From: Cyclina sinensis
Taxonomy: Eukaryota; Mollusca; Bivalvia; Venerida; Veneridae
Direction: 5' to 3'
Assembly: GCA_012932295.1 (NCBI GenBank)
Contig: JAAONU010000002.1
Span: 22,227,770 to 22,291,769 of the forward strand
Length of the DNA stretch: 64,000 bases
A program made the translations under genes and the position numbers. The notes under the pieces were generated by a model that did not search any database, was not told where the DNA came from, and saw nothing but the letters and a program-made list of their open reading frames with translations. Below are positions 60,201-64,000 of this stretch, piece by piece (within the stretch, counting starts at the first letter, position 1; every line of letters starts with the position of its first letter).

Positions 60201-60590
60201 TTTGAAGGCATTACTAATGCTTTGTGCTAATTTTGGTCTATTTTGGTTCATTAACTCTGTATCACTGATTTCTCAGACATGTCACTGCATTTACAGTTGA
60301 CAAGGATGATGAAATGCTCATTTAGAACAGTTTTTATGAAATTTAATGAAATTCTAAATTTGACTCCAAATCTGTGAATAAGCACCTGTGAAATATAAAA
60401 AAAAAATTCAAAAGATATCTCCCCTAACAGGAAGGTCTTTTTCCATCAAATTTTATGCAAATGTTCATTATATAGCCCTCTATTGTAATTGCTGGTTCTG
60501 CTCCATTGCACAATATGGCTTTTGCTCACCAGCAGACCAACAGCCAAAGTACTCTGATGAGTGATCCAGGGCCATCATGGCCCTCTTGTT
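57281..60590 (+). mobile_element. AGCTCACC-family element split by a nested element
   Basis: The head AGCTCACCTTAGTGTATGCT pairs with CACGGTGAGCT. Core units are of a different subtype (ACATCTCCTCACAAACCACT, GTTCCTTATATTGC, GTTCCACTCCATTGCACATA). The tail is AGTACTCTGATGAGTGATCC, GGGCCATCATGGCCC and TCTTGTT. A GCCCCC-family element occupies 57901-59487. Confidence 0.78.
57901..59487 (+). mobile_element. GCCCCC-family element, nested
   Basis: The head TTATGGCCCCCATCGAAGAT pairs with GAGGGGGCATATA, then GTCAGTCGGTTGG. About ten core units follow. The tail GCTATGGGGGCATATATGTT ends AAACATCTTTCGTT. Perfect GGTCAnnnTGACC sites lie at 58098, 58534 and 58679. Confidence 0.8.
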
Positions 60591-61465
60591 TGCATCTTTA
60601 TCAGATAGTAAATAGATAATTAGACTTTGTTGGTTTTTTAACTGAAAAATGCCTGCTTTTAAAGTGTGATGACAAACAGAAGTAAGGTAGGTACATACTG
60701 TTAATTGAATTGCAATTAATTTCTGCATGATCATTTTGGTTTGGTGTTGGGGATTAGTTTTGTTAGCATGGCTGATAGTTTTCCTTTTGTGACCCATTGT
60801 TGTTGCTAGATTTACCCTGTTTTTGTTCCTTTAGTATCACAACAATATTAAGAAAGACTTGAAAAAAATCACTTCTTTGTACAAATTGATAATTTAAGTA
60901 AGTAGATGAATAAGGTGTTTTCACAGGTTTTGCTGCAAGCTACAGTCTTTGCATTTGCAAGAGACATTACTTTAGTGGACTTCCAACTTTTGTTACAGTT
61001 GTCTGTGCAAACAGTTGTTTTAGATTAAAAGTAGGAATGGTTAAACTTAGTGATGTCAGATGAAAAAAGAAATTGTTTAAAGATACAAGTGTATCAGGCT
61101 ATATCAGGATTGTGTTGAGTATGTGCCAGTCATACAGTCAGCCAGGTAAAAAATCTGCTGGACTTATGATATCTGAATCTTAAACATATTCTGAACCCAG
61201 AACTTAGTTTAACACCATCCTTTTTAGCTTCATTTTATGGGTAGATTGCATAACTGTATGTCAACTGAATATGAAATCCATCTGAGGACAAAGATTTTCT
61301 TTTGCTACAATTGCGAATCACAGAAATTTTATATTTGCTATGTTGCTTTGTGGAAAACTTATTTATCTTCTAGATAGGTTTATTTGAAGATAATATTTTG
61401 AATATTCTGTAAAATGCAATATAATCATTGTATTCAGTTTTTTAACATTAGTATTATTGTTACAG
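60591..61465. other. Intron, no gene seen
   Basis: AT-rich intron before the last visible exon. Confidence 0.45.
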
Positions 61466-61703
61466 GAGCGAGAGAGTGAGCTGTCAAGGAAGATAGAGGA
61501 ATACCTGCAATCACCAACAGTTAGAAACACAAATGCTTTCCGAGCCTTAGAGAACGCTATACAGAATACAAGTAACTTGTCATATGGTCTTCCACCATTA
61601 TCTCCTACATCTCCACAGCCCTTGTCTGGTTCAGGTGAGCGAAAGAAATCGGCAACCCTCCTGGAGATTGAGAAAAATCACTCACTCTTCCTGGAAACAC
61701 AGG
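61466..61703 (+). CDS. PHLDB1/2: PHLDB-like exon after the coil, with a GC donor or an alternative end
   Basis: Acceptor TTGTTACAG. It encodes ERESELSRKIEEYLQSPTVR, a Pro/Ser linker (LPPLSPTSPQPLSGSG) and KKSATLLEIEKNHSLFLETQ. The ATLLEIEK stretch resembles the conserved short helix that follows the Ser/Pro region in PHLDB proteins and precedes the PH domain. No GT donor follows it. The sequence AGG|GCAAGT at 61704 could be a GC donor (238 nt, phase 1); otherwise the frame ends at TAG 61709-61711. An internal strong donor CAG|GTGAGC at 61635 would drop the conserved helix. The end of the exon is therefore uncertain. Confidence 0.75.
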
Positions 61704-62346
61704 GCAAGTAGCGTACACTGAAGTTAGTATGTGACATGCTAAATATAGAACCATGGTGACATGTGATCAAGCTAGCTAGTAGGCTTCTGTAGGCAAAGAT
61801 TGAATATGCAGAATCATTAAGTTATGTCCGTCTAGATGTTAAGGATCCTGTTTTTAGTTTAATGGTTTGTTCATTTACTGTTTTCTTTAATGTACTTAAA
61901 AAAATTAAATAAGATGTTTTTTTAGTGTTTATTAAGAAATGGAAAAATGCCTGACATTATAGATTTTACCAAAGCTGTAGAGAAATTTCAGTTGTAAACG
62001 TAATTGTAATGTTTGCTAGGGTCTGTTTCTCTACAATGGCTTACCTTGTTGACTAGTTATCTTGTGCTATCCCCCACAACCTCAAATAACTGAACTCTTC
62101 AGGGGTCTTCATCAAATTGGAATCCAGTACCAACAATAAATAAACAGATAGCTAATATGTGCTATCAGTATGAAAACTAGTGTTGAAACGAAACATTTCA
62201 TTGAAACAATATATTACTTTATGATAGCTTTAAATCCCTTTAAAATTTTATTCTCATGCAAGAATAGCATGTACAATTAACCAGAAGCTATGCATATACT
62301 TTATGCTAGAGCAAGATGTAGGAGTGAGTAAACGAAGGGTAGAACC
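61704..62346. other. Sequence after the last visible exon
   Basis: Either intron following a GC donor or a 3' untranslated region of a short isoform. No clear AATAAA was seen close to the stop at 61709-61711; AATAAATAAACAG at about 62134 is the nearest polyadenylation-like text. Confidence 0.4.
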
Positions 62347-64000
62347 TTTTTAGCTCACCTGAGCACAAAGTGCTCAGGGTGAGCTTTTCTGATTGGTCTT
62401 TGTCCGTCGTCCGTCAGTCCTTACGTCCGTCCGTCCGTCGTCAACTTTTCATTCAAACGACATCTCCTCTGAAACCAATGGGGCAAATTTAATGAAACTT
62501 GCCTGGGATGTTCCTTGCATGAAGTTCTACCAAGATTGTTCAAATGGTTCTGGTCCATTGCATTTCTGGTTCACTGGAGCTAAAAATAGATTTTATAAGT
62601 TGGATTTTTAAAAATCTTCTTCTCCGAAACCACAAGGCCTGGAGCTTTGATATTTGGTATGAAGCATCATCTAGTGGACCTCTACCAAGTTTGTTCAAAT
62701 TATGTCCCTGGGGACAAAACTGACCCCACCACAGGGGTCAGTTGATTTTACATAGAGTTATATAGGGAAAACTTGAAAATCTTCTTGTCAGAAACCACAA
62801 GGCCTAGAGTTAAGATATTTGGTATGTAGCATTGTCTAGTGGACCTCTACCAAGTTTGTTCAAATCATGGCCTCTGGGTCAAAAATGGCCCCGCCCCGGG
62901 GGTCACTTGTTTTACATAGAGTTATATAGGAAAATCTTTAAAAAATCTTCTTGTCAGAAACCGTAAGTTATAGAGCTTAGATATTTGGTGTGTAGCATTG
63001 TCTAGTGGACCTCTACCAAGTTTGTTCAAATCCTGTCCTCTGGGTCAAAAATGGCCCCGCCCCAGGGGCCACTAGTTTTACATAGAGTTATATAAGAAAA
63101 TCTTAAAAAATCTTCTTGTCAGAAACCGTAAGTTATAGAGCTTAGATATTTGGTGTGTAGCATTGTCTAGTGGACCTCTACCAAGTTTGTTCAAATCCTG
63201 GCCTTTGGGTCAAAAATGACCCCGCCCCAGGGGCCACTAGTTTTACATAGAGTTATATAGGAAAATCTTAAAAAATCTTCTTGTCAGAAACCGTAAGTTA
63301 TAGAGCTTAGATATTTGGTGTGTAGCATTGTCTAGTGGACCTCTACAAAATTTGTTCAAATCCTGTCCACTGGGTCAAAAATGGCCCCGCCCCAGGGGCC
63401 ACTAGTTTTACATAGAGTTATATAGGAAAATCTTAAAAAATCTTCTTGTCAGAAACCGTAAGTTATAGAGCTTAGATATTTGGTGTGTAGCATTGTCTAG
63501 TGGACCTCTACCAAGTTTGTTCAAATCCTGGCCTCTGGGTCAAAAATGACCCCGCCCCAGGGGCCACTAGTTTTACATAGAGTTATATAGGAAAATCTTA
63601 AAAAATCTTCTTGTCAGAAACCGTATGTTATAGAGCTTAGATATTTGTATTTGGTGTGTAGCATTGTCTAGTGGACCTCTACCAAGTTTGTTCAAATCCT
63701 GGCCTCTGGGTCAAAAATGGCCCCGCCCCGGGGGTCACTTGTTTTACATAGAGTTATATAGGAAAAACTAAAAAATCTTCTTGTCAGAAACCACAAGGCC
63801 TACAGTTAAGATATTTGGTATGTAGCATTGTCTAGTGGACCTTTACCAAGTTTGTTCAAATCCTGTCCTCTGGGTCAAAAATGGCCCCGCCCCGGGGGTC
63901 ACTTGTTTTACATAGAGTTATATAGGAAAATCTTAAAAAAAATCTTCTTATCAGAAACCGTAAGTTATAGAGCTTAGATATTTGGTGTGTAGCACTGTCT
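62347..64000 (+). mobile_element. AGCTCACC-family element, young subfamily, cut by window end
   Basis: The head AGCTCACCTGAGCACAAAGT and core text match the copy at 16806 almost base for base over the first few hundred bases. Units of about 165 bp with CGTAAGTTATAGAGC and GGCCCCGCCCCAGGGGCC-like palindromes follow. The 3' end lies beyond the window. Confidence 0.85.

Larger units (their letters stand above)
26411..61703 (+). other. PHLDB1/2: Partial PHLDB1/PHLDB2 (LL5)-like gene, nine exons (one tentative)
   Basis: Seen: a large exon and eight small ones (one tentative) join into one open frame with GT or GC donors and AG acceptors. The frame encodes a Ser-rich linker and a long charged coiled coil. 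Diagnostic stretches are ERQRLEEILNMCAEYERQ, EVERALLEGE, DDLEFQQLE and ATLLEIEK, which resemble the PHLDB/LL5 family as I recall it. Known for the family: a cortical, phosphoinositide-binding scaffold with a C-terminal PH domain that helps anchor CLASP-bound microtubule plus ends at the cell cortex together with ELKS and liprins. The N-terminal portion and the PH domain are not in this window. The first exon is open at its 5' end and the last ends in phase 1, so both ends continue outside. Whether it is closer to vertebrate PHLDB1 or PHLDB2 cannot be told; invertebrates may have a single ancestor-like copy. Confidence 0.8.

Overview
The window looks like intron-rich, AT-rich animal DNA, most likely from a bivalve mollusc. 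The evidence is a single split metazoan gene, no compact or bacterial gene order, and saturation by short non-autonomous repeats with tandem cores of a kind I associate with bivalves. The species cannot be named from the sequence alone.

One host gene is visible, on the + strand from 26411 to at least 61703. It is the central part of a PHLDB1/PHLDB2 (LL5)-like gene: one 2.4-kb exon coding for a Ser-rich linker and a first coiled coil, then seven clear downstream exons and one candidate 12-nt microexon coding for the central coiled coil. The N-terminal part and the C-terminal PH domain must lie in exons outside the window. All internal exons are multiples of three with phase-0 junctions.

The rest is intron or upstream sequence built from repeats. 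At least five families share one plan: a 5' hairpin, a GTC/GGT-rich stretch, a tandem core with a period of about 105-165 bp, a second copy of one hairpin arm near the 3' end, a short 3' palindrome, and the terminal bases CTTGTT. I read these as Helentron/pearl-like non-autonomous elements. A decayed PIF1-type helicase plus endonuclease/exonuclease/phosphatase relic at 11160-12432, the coding signature of Helentrons, lies directly beside one of them.

Other mobile elements are a 1.9-kb terminal-inverted-repeat element at a TTAA site (483-2386), a foldback element (19345-19600), a pogo/Tigger-like element with a duplicated helix-turn-helix relic (39439-41228), an inverted-repeat element with a tRNA-like insert (44281-44732) and a 0.8-kb TA-site element (48608-49384). 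Minisatellites lie at 21736-22396 (G-rich), 30862-32640 and 34575-35752, with smaller arrays elsewhere. Regions by position: 1-26410 upstream intron or flank; 26411-28788 large exon; 28789-61465 introns with small exons; 61466-61703 last visible exon; 61704-64000 intron with a fresh repeat copy cut by the window edge. No functional RNA gene, CRISPR array or promoter could be supported.
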